A stretch of 64,000 nucleotides of DNA from Clavibacter nebraskensis NCPPB 2581. GTDB lineage: Bacteria > Actinomycetota > Actinomycetes > Actinomycetales > Microbacteriaceae. The translations under genes and the position numbers were made by a program. Positions 9,501 through 17,910 of this stretch are shown here, piece after piece. Where the stretch lies: assembly GCF_000355695.1 (NCBI RefSeq), contig NC_020891.1:558001-622000 (forward strand). Reading direction: 5' to 3'. The notes below the pieces were generated by a model. That model saw nothing but the letters and a program-made list of their open reading frames with translations, searched no databases and was not told the DNA's origin. Positions within the stretch are counted from its first letter, which is position 1. Each line of letters starts with the position of its first letter.

Positions 9501-10187
9501 CCGAACTACCTCATGGGCCTCGGCTCCTGGGTCGCCGACGAGGGCCGGCACTCGAGCTCGCTGCACCTGCGCGGGCTCGCGCCGCGGGTCACGGAGCTCA
9601 TCGAGTCGGCGCAGCCCGCCATCCGCTACGAGGACTTCGACCTGGTCCGCCGCTCGGCGCTCAGCGACGCGGTGGCCTGGCACGACGAGTTCGGCCAGGT
9701 GAAGGACCCGAGCGGCCTCGGCGTGGAGCGCAACCTGTTCCGCTACCGGCCGCTGCCCGTCACGGTGCGCCTCACGGAGTCGGGCGCGCTCGCCGACCTG
9801 CTCCGCGTGCTCGCGGCCGGGCGCCTGGCGCGCGCCGAGATGCACGTGTCGGTCCCCGGGATCCTCCCGGCCGGCCTCGGCCAGGTGCTCGACGACCTGC
9901 CGAGCGTGCACGTGACCATCGAGACGGACGACGTGTGGCTCGCCCGGGTCGCCGCGGACGGGATCGCGACCGAGCGCGTGCGCCTCGTCGCCGCGCGCGA
10001 CTCGCGGCTCGTCGAGGCGCGCGCCCTGTCCGACGCGCTCCGCGGCACGCCTGACGTCGCCGTCTTCGCCGACGAGGTCACCGCGGCCGGCCGCGTCGAG
10101 ATGCTCACGTTCCTGCGCGAGCAGGCCATCAGCATCACGGCCCACCGCTTCGGCAACCCGGACGACTGGAGCGAGGCGGTCATCTAG
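6537..10187 (+). CDS. putA: Bifunctional proline dehydrogenase / P5C dehydrogenase PutA
   Basis: The 1216-residue protein oxidises proline to glutamate in two steps. The N-terminal half holds the FAD-dependent proline dehydrogenase barrel (about residues 120-470), with conserved stretches such as SIKVSS, INLDMEEYKDLD, VRIVKGAN and KHYKRMLEHAL. The C-terminal half is an aldehyde dehydrogenase: PPWNFPVAIPAG, LAETSGKNA with the general-base Glu, FGHAGQKCSA with the catalytic Cys, and FFGPVLGV. The ATG at 6537 was chosen because an AAGAGG ribosome site lies 8 nt upstream; the frame is open further upstream but without a better start. There is no N-terminal DNA-binding domain as in E. coli PutA, so regulation probably comes from the divergent LysR gene. 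Confidence 0.95.
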   Translation: MTAETASAPETAAVPTVDGASAAPDREALADRSVALVRTWLAEAAQHPADPSAERLAGVLKDENGLDFTIGFVDRVVRPEDLPVAGNSLAALTAKTPGFLPWYMQGAIRAGGILGPVLPQVVVPVARRVLREMVGHLIVDATSDKLGPAIEKLRAGGSRLNLNLLGEAVLGEKEAARRLEGTRELLARDDVDYVSIKVSSVVSQLSMWAFDEAVDKVVERLTPLYELALASPRPKFINLDMEEYKDLDLTIEVFTRVLDQPQLKDLEAGIVLQAYLPDALAALQRLTAWAQERRAAGGAPIKVRIVKGANLAMEQVDGRMHDWPVATWATKEQTDKHYKRMLEHALQPATADAVKVGVAGHNLFDVAYAWLLAEERGVTDRIEFEMLLGMATGQAEAVKRTVGGLLLYTPVVHPTEFDVAISYLIRRLEENASQENFMSAVFELSTSSELFAREESRFRSSLRAVDDTIPAPNRTQDRRFPPELDDVDPLAEPEATEEPEDEVDPQLTSVVMGFTRGSLLTPDALVDPDASTTPFHNAADTDPALPTNRAWGREILSRVGASQLGVATIDAARIDSTDQLDDLIDGVRTAAASWGARPGDQRAALLHRVGVAIERNRARLIEVMASETGKTIAEADPEVSEAVDFAHYYAERARDLDRVQGARFVPSRVTVVAPPWNFPVAIPAGSMLAALASGSGVVVKPAGQARRSGAVLVEALREAGVPRELLALVDAGEAEFGEHLISHKAVDRVILTGGYETAEVFRSWKSDLPLLAETSGKNAIIVTPSADLDLAAADVVKSAFGHAGQKCSAASLVILVGSVGKSRRFLTQLTDAVSSLRVGYPSDPTTQMGPIIEPAAGKLKHALTQLGVGEKWLVEPEAKDETGRLWSPGVRDGVKPGSYFHLTEFFGPVLGVMRARTLEEAIRFQNAIPYGLTAGLHSLDARELEQWLETVEAGNLYVNRGITGAIVQRQPFGGWKRSSVGSGTKAGGPNYLMGLGSWVADEGRHSSSLHLRGLAPRVTELIESAQPAIRYEDFDLVRRSALSDAVAWHDEFGQVKDPSGLGVERNLFRYRPLPVTVRLTESGALADLLRVLAAGRLARAEMHVSVPGILPAGLGQVLDDLPSVHVTIETDDVWLARVAADGIATERVRLVAARDSRLVEARALSDALRGTPDVAVFADEVTAAGRVEMLTFLREQAISITAHRFGNPDDWSEAVI

Positions 10188-10646
10188 GTGACCGCGATCG
10201 AGGTCCGCGCGCTCGCGGCCTCGGAGGTCGGGCGGCTCGAGCAGGAGGAGCCGCCCGGCCGCGGGTTCGCGCGCGCGATGTGGGCGGCGCAGGCGGCGGG
10301 CGGATCCACGCTGCTCGTCGCGTGGGACGGCGACCGGCCGCTCGGATCCGGCCAGCTCGACACCCGCGGAGCCGTGCCCGAGCTGCGCAACCTGCGGGTG
10401 GGCGCGGCCACGCGGGGTCGCGGCGTCGGCACGGCGATCGTCCGCGCGGCCGAGGAGCGCGTCACCCCCGGCCGCCTCACCGTCGGCGTCGCCCTCGCCA
10501 ACCCGCGCGCCCGGGCGCTGTACGAGCGGCTCGGCTACCGCGGCACGGGGGAGATGACGACGAGCTCGTACGCGTACGTCGACGACGCGGGCGTCACCCG
10601 GCAGGCGACGGAGACGGACGAGCGGCTGGCGAAGGGCCTGGGATAA
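10188..10646 (+). CDS. GNAT-family N-acetyltransferase
   Basis: This 152-residue protein has the single-domain GNAT pattern: a strand ending in LRNLRVGAATRGRGVGTAIV, where RGRGVG is the acetyl-CoA pyrophosphate loop, and ANPRARALYERLGYRGTGEM, the usual end of the fold. The GTG start at 10188 directly abuts the TAG of putA with no spacing, so it is probably translated by the same ribosomes. The substrate cannot be read from sequence. Confidence 0.82.
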   Translation: MTAIEVRALAASEVGRLEQEEPPGRGFARAMWAAQAAGGSTLLVAWDGDRPLGSGQLDTRGAVPELRNLRVGAATRGRGVGTAIVRAAEERVTPGRLTVGVALANPRARALYERLGYRGTGEMTTSSYAYVDDAGVTRQATETDERLAKGLG

Positions 10647-10685
10647 ACGGGAGCGGGGTCCGCCGGGATCCGCGACCCTGGGCGC

Positions 10686-11348
10686 ATGCAGACCTCCGAG
10701 GCCGTCGACCGCGCCCGGACGCTGTGGGACGGGGGCCGGCGCCGCGACGCGATCGTCGCGCTGCGGACCCGGGTGCGGAAGGAGCCGGGTGACGCGGTTG
10801 CGCGGCTGCTCCTCGCGTCCTGGTACCGCGAGGTCCGCGCGCCCGACCAGGCAGCCCGGTGGGGGATCGCCCTGCCCGGTTGGACCACCGCGCGCGAGCG
10901 CGAGCTGCTGGCGCGCCTGATCGCCTCGTCCGGCGTGCGCGACGAGCACCTCGGGCGCTTCCTCGCGCTGCCCGCGGGCGAGCGGCCCGCGGAGCTCGAC
11001 GAGGTCATGGCGATCGTGGACGGCCTGCGCGCCCCCGACGGCTGGCGCGGCGCGAAGCCGCTGCGACCGTGCGACCTGCGGAGCCGGATCACGCACGCCG
11101 TCCACGTGCTCGGCTGGCTGATGCTCGCCGGCGCCCTCCTGACGTCCGGGCTCGTGGCGCTGATCGGCGACGATGCCACGTCCCCCGCGCGCGGCGGCGT
11201 CGCGGTGGGGCTCGTCCTGCTCGCCGTGGCCGCGGTCGTGGAGGGCACGCGGGCCCGCCAGGGCTGGTGGTGGATCGGCCCGTCGGCGGTGCTGCTTGCC
11301 GCGGCCCTGACGGCGGCCGCCGTGGCGCTCGCGCGCATGGCCGTCTGA
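10686..11348 (+). CDS. Uncharacterised protein with TPR-like N-terminus and membrane C-terminus
   Basis: The 220-residue protein starts with a helical part (residues 1-75) of the kind 'AVDRARTLWDGGRRRDAI ... RLLLASWYREVRAPDQAARWG', which resembles the actinobacterial DUF6584 family and looks like a TPR-type repeat. The C-terminal half has three hydrophobic segments (about 135-158, 168-185 and 194-217). No enzyme motif is visible. Its ATG lies 6 nt after a GACCCT box, so it may be read from a leaderless transcript. It precedes the phosphopantetheinyl transferase by 20 bp on the same strand. Confidence 0.72.
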   Translation: MQTSEAVDRARTLWDGGRRRDAIVALRTRVRKEPGDAVARLLLASWYREVRAPDQAARWGIALPGWTTARERELLARLIASSGVRDEHLGRFLALPAGERPAELDEVMAIVDGLRAPDGWRGAKPLRPCDLRSRITHAVHVLGWLMLAGALLTSGLVALIGDDATSPARGGVAVGLVLLAVAAVVEGTRARQGWWWIGPSAVLLAAALTAAAVALARMAV

Positions 11349-11368
11349 CCGCCGCCTAGGGTCGACAC

Positions 11369-11953
11369 GTGATCCCCGGACCCGCGCTCGTGCACGTCGT
11401 GGTGGTGCCGGGGCCCGAGACCGCCGACCGCGCCGCCCGCACCGCCGCCGGCCGCGTCGCGCTGCGGTCGCTCGCCGCGGAGCTCGTGGGCGCGGATCCC
11501 GCCGACGTGACGGTCCGCGCCCGCTGCGCCACGTGCGGCGGCGCGCACGGGCGGCCGGTGCTCGGCGGATCCGGCGCGCTCGACGGACTCCATGCGAGCG
11601 TCGCGCACGCGGGGGACGCGGTGGTGGTCGCGGTCAGCGCGGACGGCCCGATCGGCATCGACGCCGAGCCGCACGGCCGGGAGGCGCCGCCCGGGACCAC
11701 TCTCGCGGAGTGGGTGCGGATCGAGGCGGTGCTGAAGGCCGACGGGCGCGGGCTCCGGGTGGACCCGGGGCGCGTGCGGTTCGCCGACGAGGGCGCCGAC
11801 GGATGCCTCGCGTGGATCGATGGAGAGGACGCGCGCTACCGCCTCGTCGACACGGACGTCGGCCCCGACCTCGTGGCGGGCGTCGCCCGACGCGGCCTCG
11901 GGGAGCTCGACGTGCGGATCCACCGTCTGAGCGGACCGGGCGTCGGGATCTGA
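11369..11953 (+). CDS. Sfp-type 4'-phosphopantetheinyl transferase
   Basis: The 194-residue protein moves the 4'-phosphopantetheine arm of CoA onto a carrier-protein serine. It shows a CATCGGAHGRPVL stretch (53-65), the Mg-binding GIDAE motif (96-100) and WVRIEAVLKADG (115-126), the counterpart of the WxxKEAxxKAxG motif. The GTG start at 11369 lies 6 nt after TAGGGT (11357-11362), a leaderless pattern. It faces the aminopeptidase and Pls-type synthetase genes with only 4 nt between stops. The synthetase has a carrier domain that needs exactly this modification, so I infer it is the dedicated activator. The Trp/Lys/Glu motif is shortened relative to Sfp, so activity should not be taken for granted. 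Confidence 0.82.
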   Translation: MIPGPALVHVVVVPGPETADRAARTAAGRVALRSLAAELVGADPADVTVRARCATCGGAHGRPVLGGSGALDGLHASVAHAGDAVVVAVSADGPIGIDAEPHGREAPPGTTLAEWVRIEAVLKADGRGLRVDPGRVRFADEGADGCLAWIDGEDARYRLVDTDVGPDLVAGVARRGLGELDVRIHRLSGPGVGI

Positions 11954-11957
11954 CCCC

Positions 11958-13271
11958 TCAGCGCCGCCCCACCCGCGGCAGCGCCGGCAGCGGCGCGTCC
12001 GCGAGCCACGCCCGCAGCAGCGCGCCCGCGTCGCCGGCGGCGCCGACGAGGTCGGCGGTGGTGCGCGGCGCCGTCCATGCCGGATCCGTCCAGCGGAGGA
12101 GCAGCGCGCGCCACGCCGCGTCGCCGAGCGTCAGCCGGAGCGCGTGCACCGCGAGGGCGCCGCGCTTGTAGACGACGTCGTCGAACATCGCCTCGGGGCC
12201 GGGATCGCCGATGCGGACCTGCGTGCCGTACCGGTCGAGGCGCGCGTGGTGCTGGCGCGCGAGCTGATCCGCGGTCGGACCCCCGGACTCCTCCGACCAC
12301 AGCCACTCGGCGTAGCAGGCGAAGCCCTCGTTGAGCCAGATGTGCTGCCACGACGCGAGGCCCACGGAGTTGCCGAACCACTGGTGCGCGAGCTCGTGGG
12401 CGACGAGCCGCTCGGATCCGCCCGTGCCGTCGGCGTGGTTCGCGCCGAGCACCGCCATCGCCTGCGCCTCGAGCGGGATCTCCAGCTCGTCGTCCGCCAC
12501 CACGACCCGGTACTCGTCGAACGGGTACGGCCCGAACAGCGTCTCGAAGAACGCCATCATGCGCGGCACGAGCGCGAGGTCCTGCAGCACGCGGGCCTCG
12601 CGCGGCTTCGGGTACGCGAAGACCGCCTGGGTGGATCCGGCGGGCACGCGCTTCTCGACGTACCGGCCGATCTGCACGGTCGCGAGGTACGGCGCGGTGG
12701 GCGCGTCCTGCTCGTAGGTCCAGGTGGCGCGGCCCGAGCGCTCGAGCCGGGAGACGAGCCGGCCGCTCGCGATCACGGAGTAGTCGACCTCGCACGCGAC
12801 GCGGATCCGGAACGCGGCCCGGTCGTCCGGCCGATCGTTGCAGGGGAACCAGGTGGACGCGCCGCTCGGCTGCGACGCGACGAGCACGCCGTCGCCGAGC
12901 TCCTCCCAGCCGAGGTCGCCCCAGACGGTGCGGCGGGGGCCGGGCTCGCCGGAGTAGGCGACGTCGACCGTGAAGGTGGTGCCCGCGGGGATGGGCGCCG
13001 CGGGCGTGACGACGAGCCGCCCGCCGCGCTGCACGTGCCGGGTCTCGCGGCGGCCGTCGACGCGCACGTCGCCCGCGCGGAGGCCCGTCAGGTCGAGCTC
13101 GAAGCGGGGGAGCGGCTCGCGGGCTACCGCGGTGATCACGGCGCGCGCCTTCAGGCGGTTGCGGGCGACGCGGTAGTCGAGGTCGAGGTCGTAGCGCTCG
13201 ACCGCGAAGGCCGTGGATCCGACCTCGGGCGTGTACGCGTCGCCGGACGACGGACCTGCGGCGGCCCTCAC
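11958..13271 (-). CDS. M1-family zinc aminopeptidase
   Basis: This 437-residue metallopeptidase has the zinc motif HELAHQWFG (His292, Glu293, His296) and the third ligand Glu315 in LNEGFACYAE. An N-terminal beta-rich domain (about residues 20-200) precedes the catalytic domain, and the C-terminal helical domain of large M1 enzymes is short. The GTG start at 13271 overlaps the TGA of the synthetase gene (GTGA), so the two are translationally coupled. To my knowledge M1 peptidases recur beside pls-type genes in actinobacteria, and a metallo-aminopeptidase degrades epsilon-poly-lysine in producers. I therefore infer that it trims or recycles the product of the neighbouring synthetase. No signal peptide is evident. 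Confidence 0.88.
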   Translation of the reverse strand: MRAAAGPSSGDAYTPEVGSTAFAVERYDLDLDYRVARNRLKARAVITAVAREPLPRFELDLTGLRAGDVRVDGRRETRHVQRGGRLVVTPAAPIPAGTTFTVDVAYSGEPGPRRTVWGDLGWEELGDGVLVASQPSGASTWFPCNDRPDDRAAFRIRVACEVDYSVIASGRLVSRLERSGRATWTYEQDAPTAPYLATVQIGRYVEKRVPAGSTQAVFAYPKPREARVLQDLALVPRMMAFFETLFGPYPFDEYRVVVADDELEIPLEAQAMAVLGANHADGTGGSERLVAHELAHQWFGNSVGLASWQHIWLNEGFACYAEWLWSEESGGPTADQLARQHHARLDRYGTQVRIGDPGPEAMFDDVVYKRGALAVHALRLTLGDAAWRALLLRWTDPAWTAPRTTADLVGAAGDAGALLRAWLADAPLPALPRVGRR

Positions 13272-16200
13272 CGGTGACCGGCGGTCGCGCGCGCGGCGGC
13301 GTCGGTCGGAGCGGCGGCGGATGCTGCGGGCAGGTACCGCCCGAGCGTCACCTCGCGCCACGGGCCGATCGGGTTGCCGCTCCAGCGGCTCGCCTCGGGC
13401 ACGAGCTCCCCGCGCATCACGAGGCTGGCGGGCCCCACGGTGGCCTGCGGGCCGATGCGCGCCGCGGGGAGGATGACGCTGTGCGGCCCGAGGGTCGCAC
13501 CGGCGTCGAGGGTGACGGTGTCCATGCTCATGATCCGATCATGGAACAGATGCGTCTGCACGACGCACCCGCGGTTGACCGTGGACGCGTCGCCGAGGGT
13601 CACGAGGTCGGCCTCGGGCAGCCAGTGCGAGTCGCACCACACGCCGGATCCGATGCGCGCGCCGAGGCTCCGCAGCCACCACACGAGCGCGGGCGTGCCC
13701 GCGGCGGGCGACGCGAACCAGGGCGCGGCGACCATCTCGGTGAACACGTCCGAGACCTCGCTGCGCCATACGAACGACGACCACAGCGGGTGCTCCTCCG
13801 CGCGGATGCGGCCGATGAGGATCCACTTCGCGGCCGTCGAGATCCCCGCCGCGACCGCGCCGGCCACGAGCAGCACCACGCCGCCGAGGAGGAACGCGAC
13901 GAGCGGGCCCCACGCCTCGGTGATGGCGGCGAGCGCCACGAGCACGGCCAGGCCGATCGCGCAGGTCACGAGCACGGGCACGACGCGCAGCAGCTCCCAC
14001 AGGATGCGGGCGACCCGCAGCCGCGTCGGCGGGCGGAACGTGCGGGAGTCGTCGGCCGCCGCGACCGTGCGCCGGAGCCGCACGGGCGGGGAGCCGAGCC
14101 ACGAGGATCCGGCCTTCGACTTCGTGGGCGCCGCCGAGAGCACGGCGACGAGGCCGTCCTTCGGGACCTTGTGGCCGGGCCCGGCCATGCCGGAGTTGCC
14201 GAGGAACGCGCGCTGGCCGATCTCGGCGCGGGCGACGCGCATCCACCCGCCGCCGAGCTCGTAGCCGGCCACGAGCGTGTCGTCGGCGAGGAAGGCGCCG
14301 TCGCGGATCGTCGTCATGGCGGGGATGAGGAGCACGGTCGACGCCTCGACGTCCCTGCCGACGCGCGCGCCGAGGAGCCGCAGCCACACGGGCGTGAAGA
14401 GGCCCGCGTAGAGGGGGAAGAGCACCGTGCGGGCGAGGTCGAGCAGGCGCTCGGTGGTCCACAGCTGCCAGCCGACGCGGCTGCGTACTGCGTGGATACC
14501 CTCGGTGACGCCGAGGCCGAGCAGGCGCACGGATCCGACCACCAGCAGCGCGAGCACGATCCCGGTGACGAGCACGGCGGGCACGAGCGCACCGAGGCCG
14601 CGCCACCACGCGTCGCCGAGGTCGGCGGATCCGCGGATGGCCGCCGCGAGGATCCCGCCGCCCGCGACGAACGCGACCACGGGCACGAGCGCGGTCGCGA
14701 CCGAGGCGGCGCCGTACGCCGCGACCCAGCGCGTGTTGCGCGGCGGCCGGTGGTCGGGCCACCAGACCCGGGCCTTGCCCTCGCGCGCGGCGGGGGATCC
14801 GGCCCAGCGCTGGCCCGACGGCACGCGCCCGAAGACGGCCGAGCCCGGCGCGATCTCCGCGCCCTTGCCGATGCGCGTGCCCGGCAGGAGCGTCGAGCGC
14901 GTGCCGACGGTGGATCCCGCGCCGATGCGGACCGCGCCGACGCGCACGGTGTCGCCGTCGATCCAGTACCCGGAGAGGTCGACCTCGGGCTCCACCGAGG
15001 CGCCGCGGCCGATGCGGAGCATGCCCGTGACGGGCGGCAGCGTGTGCAGGTCGACGTCGTCGGCGATGCGCGCGCCGAGCGCCCGGGCGTAGTAGGTGAT
15101 CCACGGCGCGCCCGCGAGCCCGACCGCGCCGATCTGCTGCGCGATCTGCTCGGCCAGCCAGAGCCGCAGGTGCCAGCGTCCGCCGCGCGGGTGGTCGCCC
15201 GGCTCGAGGCCGCGGAGGAGCAGGCGCGCGGCGACCGCGGAGATCGCCATGCGCCCGAACGGCGTCGCGAAGAGCAGGAGGCCGGGGACGAGCAGCAACC
15301 ACGACACCTCGGGGAGCGCGTCGAACCCGCCGAGCGGGCGGAGCAGCGCGCTCGCGGTGAGGAGCAGCGCGAGCCAGCGGAGGCTCTGCAGCGCGAGGAG
15401 CGGCGCGCCGAGGAGCGTCTGGATCCACTGCGTGCGGCGCGGGGTCGGCGTCACGTCCACCTGCGGCCCGCGGCTCTCGGCCCGCGGCGCGCGCCCGGCG
15501 ATCGCGGCGTGCATCGCGCCGAGGCGCGGGTGGGCGTAGACGTCGGCGACCGTGAACTCGGGGGCGATGGTGCGGATGCGGGCCACGAGCTGGGCGGCCG
15601 AGAGGGATCCGCCGCCGAGGTCGAAGAAGTTCGCGTCGGCGCTCGCGACGGGGGTGCCGAGCGCGGCCGACCACATCTCGGCGAGCGGGCGCAGCTCGGC
15701 GTCGAGGTCGGCGCCGTCGTCGCCCGCGGCACCCGGCAGCGGCCAGGGGAGCGCGGCCTTGTCGACCTTGCCGGAGGTGCGCGTCGGCAGCGACTCGACC
15801 ACGCCGATGAGCGGCACGAGCGCGGCCGGCAGCGCGACGCGGAGGCGCTGCACGGCATCCTCGCGCGAGAAGGTCGCGGGATCCCGCGGCACGAGGTAGC
15901 CGACGAGCACCGGGTTGCCCGCGCCCGTGGTCTGCACGGCGACGGCGGCGCCGTGCACGTCGTCGAGCGCCTGGAGCGCCGCCTCGATCTCGCCCAGCTC
16001 GATGCGCCGGCCGCCGACCTTCACCTGGTCGTCGGCGCGGCCTTGGAAGACGAGCCCCTCCGCCTCGAAGCGCACGAGGTCGCCCGAGCGGTAGGCGCGG
16101 TCCCAGCCGAGCGCGGGGAAGGGGGCGTACTTCTCGGCGTCCTGGGCGGGATCCAGGTAGCGCGCGAGCCCGACGCCGCCGATGATCAGCTCGCCCACGC

Positions 16201-17314
16201 CGCCCTCGGGCACGCGCGCGCCCTCCGGGTCGACGACCGCGAGGGTCCAGCCGTCGAGCGGCAGGCCGATGCGCACGGGGCCCGGCCCGCCGAGCGGCGC
16301 GGCGCACGCGACGACGGTCGCCTCGGTGGGGCCGTACGTGTTCCACACCTCGCGCCCGTCGGTCGCGAGGCGCTGGCCGAGCTCGGGCGGGCAGGCCTCG
16401 CCGCCGAAGATGAGCAGGCGCACGTTCTCGAGCGACTCCGCGGGCCACAGCGCCGCGAGCGTCGGGACGGTCGAGACGATCGTCACACCGTGCGTCGTGA
16501 GCCAGGGCCCGAGGTCCATGCCGCTGCGGACGAGGCTGCGCGGCGCCGGCACGAGGCACGCGCCGTGGCGCCAGGCGAGCCACATCTCCTCGCAGCTGGC
16601 GTCGAAGGCGACCGAGAGGCCCGCGAGCACGCGGTCGCCGGGGCCGATCGGCTCCTCCTGGAGGAACAGGCGCGCCTCCGCGTCGACGAAGGCCGCGGCC
16701 GAGCGGTGCGAGACGGCGACGCCCTTGGGGGTGCCGGTGGATCCCGAGGTGAAGATGATCCAGGCGTCGTCGTCCGGCGCGGGCGGCGCGACGAGGGGGA
16801 GCGCGGAGGTGGAGGCGTGCGCGGCGGCGGCGGGGAGGATCCGGAGCGCGGCGGCGTCAGCCGTCTCGGCGGCGTCGGCGGTGTCCGCGGCGCGCGGCGT
16901 GTACTCGCCGGTGCCCGTCACGACGCCCGCGACGCGCGCCTCGCCGAACACGAGCCGCGCGCGCTCGTCGGGGTCGTCCGCGTCCACGGGCACGTAGGCG
17001 GCGCCGGCCGCGAGCACACCGAGCACGGTGACGTAGAGGTCGCGGGATCCCGACGGCATGCGGATCCCGACCCGGTCGCCCTTGCCCACGCCCGCGTCCC
17101 GCAGCGACGCGGCGACCTGAACCACGCGGGCCATGAGCTCGCGGTAGCTGAGCGCGCCGTCGCCGTCCTGGATGGCGGACGCGTCGGGGTGCGCGGCGAC
17201 CGTCGCCCGGAGCACGTCGACGAGCGTGCGCGGCGGCGTGACGGCGTCGGCCCGGTCGAGCACGCGCTGGGCGTCGTCGTGCGGCGTCGCCGCCTCCGGG
17301 GAGGACTCGGGCAT
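13268..17314 (-). CDS. Pls/PosA-type single-module non-ribosomal peptide synthetase
   Basis: The 1348-residue protein has the layout of epsilon-poly-L-lysine synthetase relatives. Residues 30-530 are an adenylation domain: IIFTSGSTGTPKG (186-198), VAFDASCEE with the amino-group Asp (235-243), NTYGPTE (325-331), YRSGDLVR (408-415) and SGKVDK with the catalytic Lys516. A carrier domain follows with FFDLGGGSL and the attachment Ser570. The C-terminal half alternates membrane segments (about 635-660, 670-700, 865-895, 905-935, 1103-1160) with three hexapeptide-repeat, acyltransferase-like blocks near 770-830, 985-1055 and 1235-1310. There is no thioesterase, as expected for iterative polymerisation. 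The ATG at 17314 has GGAG 5 nt upstream. The monomer cannot be read safely from sequence. Confidence 0.9.
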   Translation of the reverse strand: MPESSPEAATPHDDAQRVLDRADAVTPPRTLVDVLRATVAAHPDASAIQDGDGALSYRELMARVVQVAASLRDAGVGKGDRVGIRMPSGSRDLYVTVLGVLAAGAAYVPVDADDPDERARLVFGEARVAGVVTGTGEYTPRAADTADAAETADAAALRILPAAAAHASTSALPLVAPPAPDDDAWIIFTSGSTGTPKGVAVSHRSAAAFVDAEARLFLQEEPIGPGDRVLAGLSVAFDASCEEMWLAWRHGACLVPAPRSLVRSGMDLGPWLTTHGVTIVSTVPTLAALWPAESLENVRLLIFGGEACPPELGQRLATDGREVWNTYGPTEATVVACAAPLGGPGPVRIGLPLDGWTLAVVDPEGARVPEGGVGELIIGGVGLARYLDPAQDAEKYAPFPALGWDRAYRSGDLVRFEAEGLVFQGRADDQVKVGGRRIELGEIEAALQALDDVHGAAVAVQTTGAGNPVLVGYLVPRDPATFSREDAVQRLRVALPAALVPLIGVVESLPTRTSGKVDKAALPWPLPGAAGDDGADLDAELRPLAEMWSAALGTPVASADANFFDLGGGSLSAAQLVARIRTIAPEFTVADVYAHPRLGAMHAAIAGRAPRAESRGPQVDVTPTPRRTQWIQTLLGAPLLALQSLRWLALLLTASALLRPLGGFDALPEVSWLLLVPGLLLFATPFGRMAISAVAARLLLRGLEPGDHPRGGRWHLRLWLAEQIAQQIGAVGLAGAPWITYYARALGARIADDVDLHTLPPVTGMLRIGRGASVEPEVDLSGYWIDGDTVRVGAVRIGAGSTVGTRSTLLPGTRIGKGAEIAPGSAVFGRVPSGQRWAGSPAAREGKARVWWPDHRPPRNTRWVAAYGAASVATALVPVVAFVAGGGILAAAIRGSADLGDAWWRGLGALVPAVLVTGIVLALLVVGSVRLLGLGVTEGIHAVRSRVGWQLWTTERLLDLARTVLFPLYAGLFTPVWLRLLGARVGRDVEASTVLLIPAMTTIRDGAFLADDTLVAGYELGGGWMRVARAEIGQRAFLGNSGMAGPGHKVPKDGLVAVLSAAPTKSKAGSSWLGSPPVRLRRTVAAADDSRTFRPPTRLRVARILWELLRVVPVLVTCAIGLAVLVALAAITEAWGPLVAFLLGGVVLLVAGAVAAGISTAAKWILIGRIRAEEHPLWSSFVWRSEVSDVFTEMVAAPWFASPAAGTPALVWWLRSLGARIGSGVWCDSHWLPEADLVTLGDASTVNRGCVVQTHLFHDRIMSMDTVTLDAGATLGPHSVILPAARIGPQATVGPASLVMRGELVPEASRWSGNPIGPWREVTLGRYLPAASAAAPTDAAARATAGHR

Positions 17315-17418
17315 GTGGTCTCCGTTCGGATCGGGCGGCGTGAGCACTGTCGGGCCTCCGGGTGAACGGGAGGTGGAATCGCGGCGACCCGGCGTCGCCG
17401 CCGCGCCCGAGCCAGCCG

Positions 17419-17787
17419 TCATCCGGCCGCGAGCGCCTCGTCCACCAGGCGGCGCGCCTCCTCGTCGGCCACGCCGAGCCGACCGGCGAGCCGCGCGTAC
17501 GCGACGGCCGCCTCCCGGAGCGCGCCGGGCACGTCGTCCCGCGCGGCGACGAACGAACCCGCGCGGCCGCGCGTCTCGATCACCCCGTCGGCCTCGAGCT
17601 CCTTGTACGCGCGGGCCACCGTGTTCACGGCGACGCCCGCCTGCTCGGCGAGCGCGCGCACGGTCGGCAGCCGCGCGCCGACGGGCAGCTCGCCCTCGGC
17701 GGCGCGGCGCGCGACCTCCGCGCGGAGCTGCTCGTAGGGCGGGGTCGCGGAGCCCGGGTCGATGCGATAGCCGGGCGCGGGATCCAT
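17419..17787 (-). CDS. GntR-family regulator (YtrA-type)
   Basis: This 122-residue protein is a small GntR regulator: a winged HTH with ARLPTVRALAEQAGVAVNTV (about residues 39-58) and KELEADGVIETRGRAGSF, plus a short helical tail that fits the YtrA subfamily, which commonly controls membrane or transport operons. It lies 104 bp upstream of the Pls-type synthetase on the same strand, so it probably heads and controls that operon. Its ATG is 6 nt after TAGCCT (17794-17799 on the minus strand), so the mRNA may be leaderless. Confidence 0.85.
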   Translation of the reverse strand: MDPAPGYRIDPGSATPPYEQLRAEVARRAAEGELPVGARLPTVRALAEQAGVAVNTVARAYKELEADGVIETRGRAGSFVAARDDVPGALREAAVAYARLAGRLGVADEEARRLVDEALAAG

Positions 17788-17910
17788 GCGCCGAGGCTAG
17801 CGAGGCAGGGGTGGCCGGCGGGCGCGAGATGCACGGCGGTGGGCGCGGGGGACACCCGCGGCGGGGCAGGATGGGAGGGCGGCGCACCGGCCGCCGACGG
17901 GAGGATCCGC

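Noticed and set aside
6228-11105. 1625-codon minus-strand open frame over putA
   Set aside because: It lies antisense to putA with no motif and typical shadow composition; putA is certain.
13274-17365. 1363-codon plus-strand open frame over the synthetase
   Set aside because: It is the antisense shadow of the Pls-type gene; Arg/Gly/Glu/His-rich without domains.
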